From an uncultured Blautia sp. (GTDB taxonomy: Bacteria; Bacillota; Clostridia; Lachnospirales; Lachnospiraceae), in contig CAKRKL010000078.1 of NCBI GenBank assembly GCA_934358405.1, positions 1-9,459 of the forward strand: a stretch of 9,459 nucleotides of DNA. The letters are read 5' to 3'. The notes beneath the pieces were generated by a model, which worked only from the letters and a program-made list of their open reading frames with translations, was not told the DNA's origin and made no database searches. Shown piece after piece: positions 1 through 7,414 of the stretch; position 1 is the stretch's first letter, and the number at the start of each line of letters is the position of its first letter. The position numbers and the translations under genes are program-made.

Positions 1-437
1 AGCATAAAATAGCAGTTGTCCGGAACGGTATAAGGTCCGTAGCTTCCTTTCATTTTCTCCGGAATAAAGGAATCGTCAAGCGGTGTCTCTGAACCGTCGA
101 TATATACCTTGCCATCCTTGATTTCAACCGTTTCTCCCGGAAGTCCGATCACACGCTTAATGAAAAGCTGGCTTTCATCGTCCGGATACTTAAAGATCAC
201 AATGTCAAAGCGTTCAGGATCCTTGGTCTTTTTGGAGATTTCATGCCCGAACAGATCCAGGTTAATTCCGTATGCAAGACGGAAGCCGAAAATACGGTCA
301 CCTGTCATAATGGTTTTTTCCATGGATTCAGACGGTATTTTCGCATTGATCAGTACCACATTGTTGATCACCAGGACTACAGCCACTACAATGATGATCA
401 TTTTTACATAGTCCCATACTTCATGCCAGATTTTCAT
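1..437 (-). CDS. lepB: Type I signal peptidase, C-terminus cut by window edge
   Basis: Membrane-bound serine/lysine protease that removes signal peptides from exported proteins. About 145 residues are visible. A short cytoplasmic N-terminus is followed by one membrane segment (about residues 12-31), then the SESM motif with catalytic Ser38. Further on is a KRVIGLPGE block whose Lys94 is the expected general base. The reading frame runs off the left edge just where the family's GDNR...S.DSR box should begin, so that box cannot be checked. The ATG at 437-435 is preceded by GAGGAG (448-453, 10-base spacing) and opens inside the end of the upstream pseudouridine synthase gene, a 17-base overlap that suggests translational coupling. 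The single membrane anchor and short loop fit the SipS type of Gram-positives. Family assignment is firm; which paralogue this is cannot be told. Confidence 0.93.
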   Translation of the reverse strand, partial: MKIWHEVWDYVKMIIIVVAVVLVINNVVLINAKIPSESMEKTIMTGDRIFGFRLAYGINLDLFGHEISKKTKDPERFDIVIFKYPDDESQLFIKRVIGLPGETVEIKDGKVYIDGSETPLDDSFIPEKMKGSYGPYTVPDNCYFM

Positions 438-1419
438 AATATTTATTCTCCTCTATGTGTTCCTCTTTCAGGATATTTTGAAACAGCCCGGGAAGCGGTG
501 CCGTAAATTCCCTTCCTGACAGATAGGAAAGCCGTCCTTCTATAGACGGAATCTCAAGTCTGTATGCGTGGAGCAGCTGAGCCTTAAGACCATATTTCGT
601 ACGGTACTCATCGTTAAGAGGACGAAGTCCGTACTTATAATCTCCAATAAGAGGGTGACCGGCTCCTGCCAGATGCGCCCTGATCTGGTGGGTCCTTCCT
701 GTGATCAGCTCCACCTCAAGAAGTGTAACGCTTCCGTTATCTCCAAGGGGACGGTATCTGGTCTCAATAGGAAGTGCTCCAGGTGTTTCCTTTTCCTGTA
801 CTGTTACTTTATTACATTTTTCGTCTTTATGCAAATATCCTTTGATATATTTTTCATCTTTTATAACACCCTTTACCAGACAGCGGTAAAATTTGTGCAG
901 ACTTCTGTCATGGAAAAGCAGAGAAAGCTCCTGCAATCCTGCAAGGGTTTTGCCCGCTGCCACGATCCCGCTGGTATTTCTGTCAAGGCGGTTGCACACG
1001 GACGGGCGGAAGGTATGAAGGGAAGCTTCTGTAACAGCTCCCTCCTCCAGCAAATATCCGGTAAGATATTCCACCAGGGACGGCTCCTTGTCATCTGCCG
1101 GCTGGGAAAGCATTCCTGCAGGCTTATTAATAAGAAGTATGGTGTCATCCTCATATACAATATCAAGCTTCTGATGGGCTCTTGCAACAGCTTCCTTGCT
1201 GCCGGAGAACTTCTCAAAGGTTTCATCAGAGAGAAAAAGCTTTACATGGTCACCAGAGGAAAGCTTCTCATTGCCGGTAGCCTTCCCACCGTTCAGGGTG
1301 ATATTTTTCTTTCGCAGCATTTTATAGAAAAAGCTCTTGGGCGCTTCCCGAAGAAGCTTGCCAAGATATTTGTCGAAACGCTGTCCTGCTTCATTTTCGT
1401 TAATGATAAATTCTTTCAT
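421..1419 (-). CDS. RluA-family pseudouridine synthase with N-terminal S4 domain
   Basis: Isomerises specific uridines to pseudouridine in RNA, probably 23S rRNA, in the cytoplasm. The 332-residue protein has an N-terminal S4 RNA-binding domain (about residues 12-70) and then the RluA catalytic domain. This begins with the INKPAGM stretch (about 97-103) and carries the signature NRLDRNTSG (143-151), whose Asp146 is the expected catalytic residue. The GRTHQIRAHLAGAGHPLIGD block near the C-terminus is also typical. Asn stands where many RluA proteins have His before RLD. I chose ATG 1419 because AAAGGA lies 5 bases upstream; an in-frame TTG at 1440 would overlap the preceding gene and has no clear ribosome site. 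It sits 11 bases after the membrane-protein gene and overlaps lepB. RluC/RluD-like in layout, but the target uridine cannot be read from sequence. Confidence 0.93.
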   Translation of the reverse strand: MKEFIINENEAGQRFDKYLGKLLREAPKSFFYKMLRKKNITLNGGKATGNEKLSSGDHVKLFLSDETFEKFSGSKEAVARAHQKLDIVYEDDTILLINKPAGMLSQPADDKEPSLVEYLTGYLLEEGAVTEASLHTFRPSVCNRLDRNTSGIVAAGKTLAGLQELSLLFHDRSLHKFYRCLVKGVIKDEKYIKGYLHKDEKCNKVTVQEKETPGALPIETRYRPLGDNGSVTLLEVELITGRTHQIRAHLAGAGHPLIGDYKYGLRPLNDEYRTKYGLKAQLLHAYRLEIPSIEGRLSYLSGREFTAPLPGLFQNILKEEHIEENKYYENLA

Positions 1420-1424
1420 GGGAG

Positions 1425-1430
1425 TCCTTT
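1425..1430 (-). promoter_or_regulatory. Ribosome binding site deciding the start of the pseudouridine synthase
   Basis: On the minus strand AAAGGA lies 5 bases before ATG 1419-1417. It favours this start over the in-frame TTG at 1440, which would add seven residues not expected before the S4 domain. Confidence 0.65.
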
Positions 1431-2042
1431 CTAAATGCAAAGATTCAGGATCACATGTTTTACCATATCATCTCTTGTAAAATCAAGGTACCTGGGATCC
1501 GGAGTGAACCTAAGGCCTTCCTCCAGGGAATCCTTATGTGCATTCATGGAATCCAGACGCTCCAGGAAGGGGCGAAGCTCGTTAAGAATCTTCACATCTA
1601 CCTTATAGCCGTTTTTGCGCACAAGCTTCTGTGCCTGTTCTGCCATGTAGCCGGTGTCAGCCTTTGGATCACTGGTGTAGCCGACCACAGTATTTCCGCA
1701 TACGGCAATGGCATCAATGGCGCATTTCTTCTCATAGAAGGTCATATACATTTCGTAAGCCATTACAAGCTCACCCTGATGGGCATGAATCTTCTGGTAG
1801 ACATCAGGATCTACCGGCTTTGCAAGCATGACCATAATCACATCTACCACAGCCTTACAGCCGGGAAGGGAGCCTACCAGGGCAATGATCGTCCAGATGG
1901 TATTCCTTGTGCCAAGATAGATCCACATGCTGACGAAAATAAAAATGGGTACGCCAAGCATAATAGCGGCAATCATAAGCCTGCGCTTTCGCTCACGCTT
2001 CAGATACCCGAATTCTCCTTTGTTTGTCTGCAATAATTTCAT
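1431..2042 (-). CDS. Uncharacterised membrane protein with two N-terminal helices and a soluble C-terminal domain
   Basis: I do not recognise this 203-residue protein. A basic N-terminus (KRERKRR, 15-21) precedes two hydrophobic segments, about residues 22-43 and 49-74, joined by a short turn. The remaining 125 or so residues are soluble and mixed alpha/beta in character, with an FYEKKCAIDAIAV stretch (102-114) and a VVGYTSDPKADTGY stretch (119-132), ending in the short tail LNLCI. By the positive-inside rule both the N-terminus and the soluble domain should be cytoplasmic. The ATG at 2042 has GGAG about 8 bases upstream. It lies between ygiQ (10-base gap) and the pseudouridine synthase (11-base gap), so it is clearly an operon member. 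No catalytic motif is evident, and no function is proposed. Confidence 0.85.
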   Translation of the reverse strand: MKLLQTNKGEFGYLKRERKRRLMIAAIMLGVPIFIFVSMWIYLGTRNTIWTIIALVGSLPGCKAVVDVIMVMLAKPVDPDVYQKIHAHQGELVMAYEMYMTFYEKKCAIDAIAVCGNTVVGYTSDPKADTGYMAEQAQKLVRKNGYKVDVKILNELRPFLERLDSMNAHKDSLEEGLRFTPDPRYLDFTRDDMVKHVILNLCI

Positions 2043-2052
2043 GAAAACACTC

Positions 2053-3924
2053 CTATTTCTGCTTTTTTCTTGTGTGGGTATTGCGGATGGTTTTCTTTGG
2101 TGCCGGGGCAGCTGTCTTGCCTTGTCCCTTCCGGACAGGACGGATCAGGCATTTCTCTCCGTAGCCAACCAGATCCATGCGTCCTGCAAGCTTAAGTCCC
2201 TCAAGAACCAGCTCACGGTTGGCAGGATTTTTGTACTGCATAAGCGCACGCTGGATCGCTTTCTCATGGGCATTCTTAGGCACATAAACCTTCTCCCCTG
2301 TAAGAGGATGGATTCCGGTGTAATACATACAGGTAGATAAGGTGGATGGTGTCGGATAAAAATCCTGTACCTGCTCCGGGGTAAAGCCAAGATCACGCAC
2401 ATATTCTGCAAGCTTTACTGCCTCCTTCATGGTGCAGCCAGGATGAGAGGACATGAAATAAGGAACCGCGAACTGCTGTAAGCCGGCCTTCTTGGTAGCC
2501 TTGTCAAATTCTCTGAGAAATTTCTCATAAACCTCATGGGAGGGCTTGCCCATATAATTCAGCACCTGATCAGAAACATGCTCCGGTGCTACACGAAGCT
2601 GTCCGCTTACATGATAGCGTGCAAGCTCATTGAGAAAGGTTTTGTCCGGGTCTGCAAGAACATAGTCAAAACGCACGCCTGATCGGATAAATACCTTCTT
2701 TACCTTCGGAAGGTCACGCAGCTTTCGAAGAAGCGCTACATAATCCCTGTGATCGGCATTCAGGTTTCTGCATGGGGTGGGGAACAGGCAATGCCGGTTC
2801 TTGCACACTCCCTTTGTCAGCTGCTTCTCACAGGAGGGCTGTCTGAAATCTGCAGTAGGTCCGCCTACATCATGGATATACCCTTTAAAATCCTTATCCT
2901 GGGTCATGTGGATGGCTTCTTTGATTATAGATTCGTGGCTCCTTGTCTGAAGGATCCTTCCCTGGTGAAAGGTAAGTGCACAAAAGCTGCAGCTTCCAAA
3001 GCAGCCGCGGTTACTGGTAAGGCTGAATTTGATTTCTTCCAACGCAGGAATCCCGCCGTCCTTTTCATACATAGGATGGTACTTTCCTGTGTAAGGAAGA
3101 TCGTACACATCATCCATTTCCTCCTGGGTCAGCGGAAGCGCCGGAGGGTTCTGAATTACATAGCCTCTGTTTCCATAGGACTCTGCCATGGCTGCTGCTG
3201 TGAAGGGGTCTGTATTCTGATACTGGGTGGCAAAGCTTTTTGCGTAGGCCATTTTGTCCTCCTTCACTTCTTCAAAGGAGGGAAGTACAACTGGCTGGTA
3301 GGTGCGGGAGAGATCCCTGGATTTATATACCGTTCCTGCCACATAGGTGATCTCCTCAACAGGAATGCCTCCATCCAGAGCGTCTGCAATTTCTATAATG
3401 GAATGCTCTCCCATTCCATAAGAAATCAGGTCTGCCCCTGAATCCATAAGAATGCTGCGCTTTACTTTATTTTCCCAGTAATCATAGTGCGCCATTCGCC
3501 TTAAGCTGGCCTCGATTCCACCAAGGATGATGGGTGTTTTTTTGTAGGTCTGACGGATCAGATTGCTGTAAACGATTACGGCACGATCCGGACGAAGCCC
3601 CATTCTCCCTCCCGGGGAATAGGAATCCTTCTGACGATGCTTGCGGGCAACGGTATAGTGGTTTACCATGGAATCCATATTGCCAGCGCTGACCAGGAAT
3701 CCAAGACGGGGTTCGCCAAGTACGGCAATGCTTTCTTTTTTGCGCCAGTCCGGCTGGGAAATAATGCCGACCTTATAGCCCCGGCTCTCCAGAAGGCGGC
3801 TGATAATAGCACTTCCGAAGGAGGAATGGTCTACATATGCATCGCCTGTCACATAGACAAAATCAAGCTGCTCCCACCCTCGCTGTGCCATATCTTTTTT
3901 GCTGACGGGTAAAAATTGTGACAT
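2053..3924 (-). CDS. ygiQ: YgiQ-family radical SAM protein (UPF0313)
   Basis: Predicted 4Fe-4S radical S-adenosylmethionine enzyme of unknown reaction. The 623 residues show the YgiQ N-terminal domain (about 1-290, with the family's TGDAYVDHSSFG start), then the radical SAM core with C308-x3-C312-x2-C315 as the cluster-binding triad, and the C-terminal DUF3362-like part (about 480-590). A second cysteine group, C365, C374, C379 and C385, lies inside the core and resembles a metal site; it appears to be a family trait. The last 27 residues (597-623) are very basic (RPVRKGQGK...HTRKKQK), suggesting nucleic acid contact, though this is inference. ATG 3924 has an AGGAG-type site upstream. The length agrees with the family. 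It follows relQ by 41 bases and precedes a membrane-protein gene by 10. Family is certain, substrate unknown. Confidence 0.94.
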   Translation of the reverse strand: MSQFLPVSKKDMAQRGWEQLDFVYVTGDAYVDHSSFGSAIISRLLESRGYKVGIISQPDWRKKESIAVLGEPRLGFLVSAGNMDSMVNHYTVARKHRQKDSYSPGGRMGLRPDRAVIVYSNLIRQTYKKTPIILGGIEASLRRMAHYDYWENKVKRSILMDSGADLISYGMGEHSIIEIADALDGGIPVEEITYVAGTVYKSRDLSRTYQPVVLPSFEEVKEDKMAYAKSFATQYQNTDPFTAAAMAESYGNRGYVIQNPPALPLTQEEMDDVYDLPYTGKYHPMYEKDGGIPALEEIKFSLTSNRGCFGSCSFCALTFHQGRILQTRSHESIIKEAIHMTQDKDFKGYIHDVGGPTADFRQPSCEKQLTKGVCKNRHCLFPTPCRNLNADHRDYVALLRKLRDLPKVKKVFIRSGVRFDYVLADPDKTFLNELARYHVSGQLRVAPEHVSDQVLNYMGKPSHEVYEKFLREFDKATKKAGLQQFAVPYFMSSHPGCTMKEAVKLAEYVRDLGFTPEQVQDFYPTPSTLSTCMYYTGIHPLTGEKVYVPKNAHEKAIQRALMQYKNPANRELVLEGLKLAGRMDLVGYGEKCLIRPVRKGQGKTAAPAPKKTIRNTHTRKKQK

Positions 3925-3965
3925 TAATTATTTTCTCCTATGTATAGTCAAAATCCGGTGAAGTA

Positions 3966-4811
3966 TCAGGAAATGCATCCTTTCCCCGGCTGATGACCGT
4001 TAATATCATGATAGACAGCCTGGGCACGATAGCCCTCTGCAATAATATCCAGCTGTCTGTGAAAACGCTCCAGCTGCTTCAGATCCTTCGTGCGGAAAAC
4101 CCGGAGGAATTCTGTCTGGATCTTGACTACTTCTCTTTCGCTGGACACACGGTAAAGATTCTCTATATTATTGAGAATATCCTTGACTAGGTTAGACTGC
4201 ATCTGGGAGGAATTCTGTGCATCCATGATCTCATCCCGCACAGAGGACATTTCCTGATCCAGAAGGATAATGGCGTCAGCCGCATTGGTCAGTCTTTCTG
4301 CAACATGAGGCGGCATATCTCCCTTGTATTTGTACTGAAGAGAATGCTCGATGGTTGCCCAGAAATCCATGGCCATTGTGCGGATCTGGATCTCCGCCTG
4401 AAGCTTCCTTGGTCCGTTAAGTGTTTCTACTGTATAATAAATAATCAGATGAAGACTTCTGTAACCGCTTTGTTTCACATGCTTCAGATAGTTCTTCTCA
4501 CTTTTGATGGTCATGTCAGATCGGTTCTGGATCAAAGAGGCAACAGTCTCAATATCCTCTTCAAACTGACAGATAATGCGGATCCCGGCAATATCCTCTA
4601 CTTCCTCTTCCATTCGCTCCATGGGAATATGCTTGCGCTGCATTTTCTCCAGGATGCTGGATACGCTTTTCACGCGGCCGGTGACCTGTTCAATAGGGGA
4701 ATACAGATCATTCTCTCTGTGTTCACTGATAATGTGCTCAAACTTGACGACCAGCTCCTTGACCGCCAATTCGTAGGGGCATAAAATGCTTCTCCATAAT
4801 TGTATTTCCAT
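3966..4811 (-). CDS. relQ: Small alarmone synthetase RelQ, (p)ppGpp synthetase
   Basis: Transfers pyrophosphate from ATP to GDP or GTP, making the stringent-response alarmones ppGpp and pppGpp; cytoplasmic, without the HD hydrolase domain of long Rel. The 281 residues begin with the RelQ-type W...L.PYELAVKELVVKF stretch. Then come SPIEQVTGRVKSVSSILEK (38-56), EDIAGIRI (72-79, Asp73 the likely magnesium ligand), SGYRSLHL (115-122) and AEIQIRT (139-145, Glu140 a catalytic residue), followed by FWATIEHSLQYKY. This closely follows Bacillus subtilis YjbM/RelQ from memory. That protein is about 211 residues, so roughly 70 extra C-terminal residues are present here, predicted helical. ATG 4811 has AAGGAG 8 bases upstream. 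It is the first gene of a five-gene operon, so expression probably depends on the promoter just upstream. Confidence 0.93.
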   Translation of the reverse strand: MEIQLWRSILCPYELAVKELVVKFEHIISEHRENDLYSPIEQVTGRVKSVSSILEKMQRKHIPMERMEEEVEDIAGIRIICQFEEDIETVASLIQNRSDMTIKSEKNYLKHVKQSGYRSLHLIIYYTVETLNGPRKLQAEIQIRTMAMDFWATIEHSLQYKYKGDMPPHVAERLTNAADAIILLDQEMSSVRDEIMDAQNSSQMQSNLVKDILNNIENLYRVSSEREVVKIQTEFLRVFRTKDLKQLERFHRQLDIIAEGYRAQAVYHDINGHQPGKGCIS

Positions 4812-4873
4812 ATCAATCGCTCCTTACAACACGCGCTGGGGCAAATATTATTTTTCCCTGACACTATTTGGTT

Positions 4874-4882
4874 ATTATAACA
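4874..4882 (-). promoter_or_regulatory. Extended -10 promoter for the relQ operon
   Basis: The minus strand reads TGTTATAAT, a perfect -10 hexamer with the TGn extension, about 60 bases before the relQ ATG. The -35 match is poor: ATAACA at 4904-4899, with 19-base spacing and overlapping the stop codon of the upstream peptidase gene, is the best available. An extended -10 can compensate for this. It would drive relQ, ygiQ, the membrane protein, the pseudouridine synthase and lepB. Confidence 0.55.
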
Positions 4883-4903
4883 TACATTTCGAAAAAATTG
4901 TTA

Positions 4904-5737
4904 TCAATATGTATACTTTTTTGCTTTTTTCTCCATAGTCTGTAAAATATAGTAGGGATTTACGCTTAGCTCCTCTTTTGTCCGGCTTTCAATGTAGATT
5001 CCAAGATGAAGATGAACGGGAAATCTGCCCAGGGTTCCTTCCTCTCCGTAGCCTGTATTTCCCATGTATCCAAGAATCTGTCCAGCCTCCACCTGCTCCC
5101 CGATCTGAAAGCTTTTCTCATAGGAGGCAAGATGGGCGTAGTAAAAATAGCCGCCATGAGGGGCGCGTATCCCGATCCGATATCCGCCAAGAGGAAGCCA
5201 TCCGATTTTTGCCACACTTCCGGAGGTCATGGAGATCACAGGATAAAATCCGGATTCTGAAATTCTGCCAAAAAGATCACAGCCTTCATGGGTGCGGTTT
5301 CCGCCGAATTCCCGTTTGGCGCCAAAGGTATTTTCGTAGGAGATTTCTTCCTGGATCATTTTTCCTGCACGGGCAGGAATGGGAAAGGTTTCCAGGTCAC
5401 TCCAGACGGCGCTGTAGCAGTCTTTCAAAAAAATATAATCATTTTTTTTGAAACGCAGATAGGGATGGTTATCATAGGAAAGCTTTTTGGGGTAAAACCT
5501 TTCGTTCAGCATGGTGGCAGTAAGAAAGTCTGCAAATTCTCCGTCTGTGCGGGTTTCTTTTTCCAGCTGTGCATAAAGCCGGGGCGAAAGCGCCTGTTCG
5601 CGGAAGTCTTCTGTAAAACAGGTATCCGCATTTAACAGGGAAGCCCGGCTCCTTTGCCGAATAAAATTCAGAAGCGCAGTAAGCACAAGAAGGAGGAACA
5701 CAAGAAGGATCAGCTGCTTTTGGAACTCTCTTTTCAT
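4904..5737 (-). CDS. Membrane-anchored M23 (LytM-type) peptidoglycan endopeptidase
   Basis: Zinc metallopeptidase that likely cuts or regulates cutting of peptide bridges in the cell wall, acting outside the membrane. The 277-residue protein has a basic start, one hydrophobic anchor (about 8-26), a linker of about 100 residues, and a C-terminal M23 domain. Zinc ligands expected from LytM are all present: H150 and D154 (in THEGCD) and H244 in the HLH motif. H202 (YAHL) and H242 match the catalytic histidines, so the enzyme should be active rather than a degenerate regulator. I chose ATG 5737 because GAGAGG lies 7 bases upstream and the membrane anchor follows at once. A longer frame up to 5863 would run through the terminator of the neighbouring gene and is rejected. 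It is followed after 92 bases by relQ, which has its own promoter. Confidence 0.9.
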   Translation of the reverse strand: MKREFQKQLILLVFLLLVLTALLNFIRQRSRASLLNADTCFTEDFREQALSPRLYAQLEKETRTDGEFADFLTATMLNERFYPKKLSYDNHPYLRFKKNDYIFLKDCYSAVWSDLETFPIPARAGKMIQEEISYENTFGAKREFGGNRTHEGCDLFGRISESGFYPVISMTSGSVAKIGWLPLGGYRIGIRAPHGGYFYYAHLASYEKSFQIGEQVEAGQILGYMGNTGYGEEGTLGRFPVHLHLGIYIESRTKEELSVNPYYILQTMEKKAKKYTY

Positions 5738-5744
5738 GGCATTT

Positions 5745-5750
5745 CCTCTC
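5745..5750 (-). promoter_or_regulatory. Ribosome binding site deciding the start of the M23 peptidase
   Basis: GAGAGG on the minus strand sits 7 bases before ATG 5737-5735. It supports a 277-residue product over the 42-residue longer open frame. Confidence 0.6.
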
Positions 5751-5793
5751 TTACAGATATAGGAAAATAGGGGATGTTTTTTTACCCTCAGAT

Positions 5794-5824
5794 AATATAT
5801 GCAGAAATGAAAAAAATAGAACAA
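5794..5824 (-). promoter_or_regulatory. Possible promoter of the M23 peptidase gene
   Basis: On the minus strand TTGTTC (5824-5819) is followed after 19 bases by TATATT (5799-5794), about 60 bases before the ATG. The spacing is longer than ideal and the region is AT-rich, so chance matches are easy. A promoter is nevertheless expected here because a terminator lies immediately upstream. Confidence 0.3.
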
Positions 5825-5860
5825 ACAAAAAACAGCTGCAGAGATTTTTTTCTCTGCAGC
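5821..5860 (-). terminator. Rho-independent terminator downstream of pepD
   Basis: A perfect 10-bp stem (5835-5844 pairing with 5851-5860, GCTGCAGAGA) with a 6-base loop is followed on the minus strand by TGTTTTTTGTTTG. It begins 12 bases after the pepD stop codon. The form is textbook and it should separate pepD from the M23 peptidase gene. Confidence 0.92.
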
Positions 5861-5872
5861 CATCTATGAGCA

Positions 5873-7324
5873 TCAGTCTTTCAGATTTTTTAAAACTTCG
5901 ATCAGATATTCCCATACCCGTTTTACGGAAACCATGTCAAGGCGTTCCTCAGCGGTATGGATGTTCAGAATGTCCGGGCCAAGGGAGGTACAGTCAAGGC
6001 CTTCCATTTTTTGGTAGAAAAGTCCGCACTCCAGTCCTGCGTGAACTGCAACTACTCTAAGCTCCTTATTATACATATTTCGGTATACTTCTACCATCTT
6101 TTCGCGAAGAGGGGAATCCTTACGGTATTCCCATGCAGGATAATCACCCTCTGTGTCATATTCTCCCCCAAGAAACTCTGTCAGATACAAGATCTTATTG
6201 GAAAGGGCATCCTTGGCTGTGCCTATGGAGCTTCGGATGCTTGTCTGTACAAACAGCTCGTCACCGTACAGCTTCAGGATTCCGGGATTGCAGGAGGTCT
6301 CTACCAGTCCGTTAATGGTACCACTCATTTTCTTAACCCCAAATGGAAGGTTCATAAGAAAGAAAACCACTTTTTCCTGGCTGGTCGGATGAAGGACAGC
6401 AGCATCTGTGTTTCCTTCATTTGTTACCTGAATGGTAATGTTATCATCTGAGCCTGCATACTCCTCACGGAAATCCTTCTGGATTTTTTCTGCAAGTGCT
6501 GTGACTGCATCTGCCTCCTGCGGCAATACGAGAACAGAAGCTGTACACTCTCTTGTAATTGCATTATCCTTCTGACCTCCCTCCAGCTCTGCAAGGGCAT
6601 AGCCGCAGACAGCTCCAAGCTCATAGAGAAGCTGTCCCATGAGAATATTTGCGTTTGCACGGTTTTTGTCGATCTCAGCTCCGGAGTGTCCCCCTGTAAG
6701 GCCACAGATTTTCAAAGAAAGCTTCTCACCGGAGGCATCAAGACGCTGTACCGGAAGATAGGAATTTCCGGAAACACCGCCTGCACAGCTCACCCACAGA
6801 CAGCCTTCCTTTTCGGAATCCAGGTTAATCATCCGTCTGCCCTTTAAAACACTGCAGTCAAACCCATCTGCGCCCAGAAGCCCGATTTCTTCGTCTACTG
6901 TAAAAAGAACCTCCAAGGCAGGATGAGGAATATCTGTGCTGTCAAGAAGTGCCAGTCCATAGGCAACTGCAATTCCGTCATCGCCTCCAAGAGTAGTCCC
7001 ACTGGCAGCCAGATAATTACCGTCTACATAAAGCTTTAAGCCATCCTTTGTAAAATCATGGTCTATGTCCGGACGCTTTTCGCAGACCATATCCATATGT
7101 CCCTGAAGAATGAGAACCGGAGCAGCCTCATAGCCAGCAGTTGCCGGCTTGTAGATTACCACGTTATTTTGATCATCCTGTACATATTTAAAGCCGTGGT
7201 CTTTGGCAAAGCTCACCAGATAATCGCTGATCTGTCTGGTATTCCCGGAGCCGTGGGGAATTTTGCAGATTTCCTCGAAATAGTGGAATACCTTTTTGGG
7301 TTCATAGTTTTCTAATATTGCCAT
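5873..7324 (-). CDS. pepD: Aminoacyl-histidine dipeptidase (PepD, M20 family)
   Basis: Cytoplasmic zinc dipeptidase that hydrolyses dipeptides such as Xaa-His, feeding peptide-derived amino acids into metabolism. The 483 residues match the family's usual length of about 485. Two-metal ligands in order: H76 in QGHMDMV (with Asp78 beside it), D115 in GGDDG, E145/E146 in VDEEIG (the first Glu being the expected catalytic base), D169 in NLDSEKEG and H456 in NIHTAEER. The lid domain lies between about 185 and 385. The HAGLECGLF motif typical of PepD is present near the C-terminus, which separates it from PepV and other M20 peptidases. ATG 7324 has GGAGG upstream. It is flanked by its own strong promoter and a strong terminator, so it is probably a single-gene unit. 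True specificity could be broader than the name suggests. Confidence 0.95.
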   Translation of the reverse strand: MAILENYEPKKVFHYFEEICKIPHGSGNTRQISDYLVSFAKDHGFKYVQDDQNNVVIYKPATAGYEAAPVLILQGHMDMVCEKRPDIDHDFTKDGLKLYVDGNYLAASGTTLGGDDGIAVAYGLALLDSTDIPHPALEVLFTVDEEIGLLGADGFDCSVLKGRRMINLDSEKEGCLWVSCAGGVSGNSYLPVQRLDASGEKLSLKICGLTGGHSGAEIDKNRANANILMGQLLYELGAVCGYALAELEGGQKDNAITRECTASVLVLPQEADAVTALAEKIQKDFREEYAGSDDNITIQVTNEGNTDAAVLHPTSQEKVVFFLMNLPFGVKKMSGTINGLVETSCNPGILKLYGDELFVQTSIRSSIGTAKDALSNKILYLTEFLGGEYDTEGDYPAWEYRKDSPLREKMVEVYRNMYNKELRVVAVHAGLECGLFYQKMEGLDCTSLGPDILNIHTAEERLDMVSVKRVWEYLIEVLKNLKD

Positions 7325-7385
7325 ATAAAAGAACCTCCGTTTGTCTTAAATTTTTGTTGGAAAGTTTATCCTGCTTCTGAATAGG

Positions 7386-7414
7386 ATAGTATCAGGGTTA
7401 AAAAAATATCTCAA
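7386..7414 (-). promoter_or_regulatory. Near-consensus sigma-A promoter of pepD
   Basis: On the minus strand TTGAGA (7414-7409), a 17-base spacer and TACTAT (7391-7386) are preceded by a TGn extension. Transcription should start near 7379, giving a leader of about 55 bases before the pepD ATG. It lies in the 112-base divergent region shared with ylbJ, and its -35 box is about 22 bases from the ylbJ start codon. Confidence 0.75.

Noticed and set aside
568..1434. Long 288-codon open frame on the plus strand opposite the pseudouridine synthase
   Set aside because: The opposite strand encodes a full, motif-bearing RluA protein. The plus-strand translation is Cys/Phe-rich with no domain and no ribosome site.
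2749..3441. 230-codon plus-strand open frame opposite ygiQ
   Set aside because: It lies wholly antisense to the conserved radical SAM core, which includes the cysteine triad, and shows no recognisable protein features.
3930..3965. TTGACT and ATTAAT spaced by 17 bases just before ygiQ on the minus strand
   Set aside because: The would-be -10 overlaps the ribosome-site-to-ATG region, so a transcript starting there would lack a leader. It is probably chance in an AT-rich gap.
5738..5863. 42-residue N-terminal extension of the M23 peptidase
   Set aside because: It would start inside the pepD terminator stem, and a better ATG with a good ribosome site precedes the membrane anchor.
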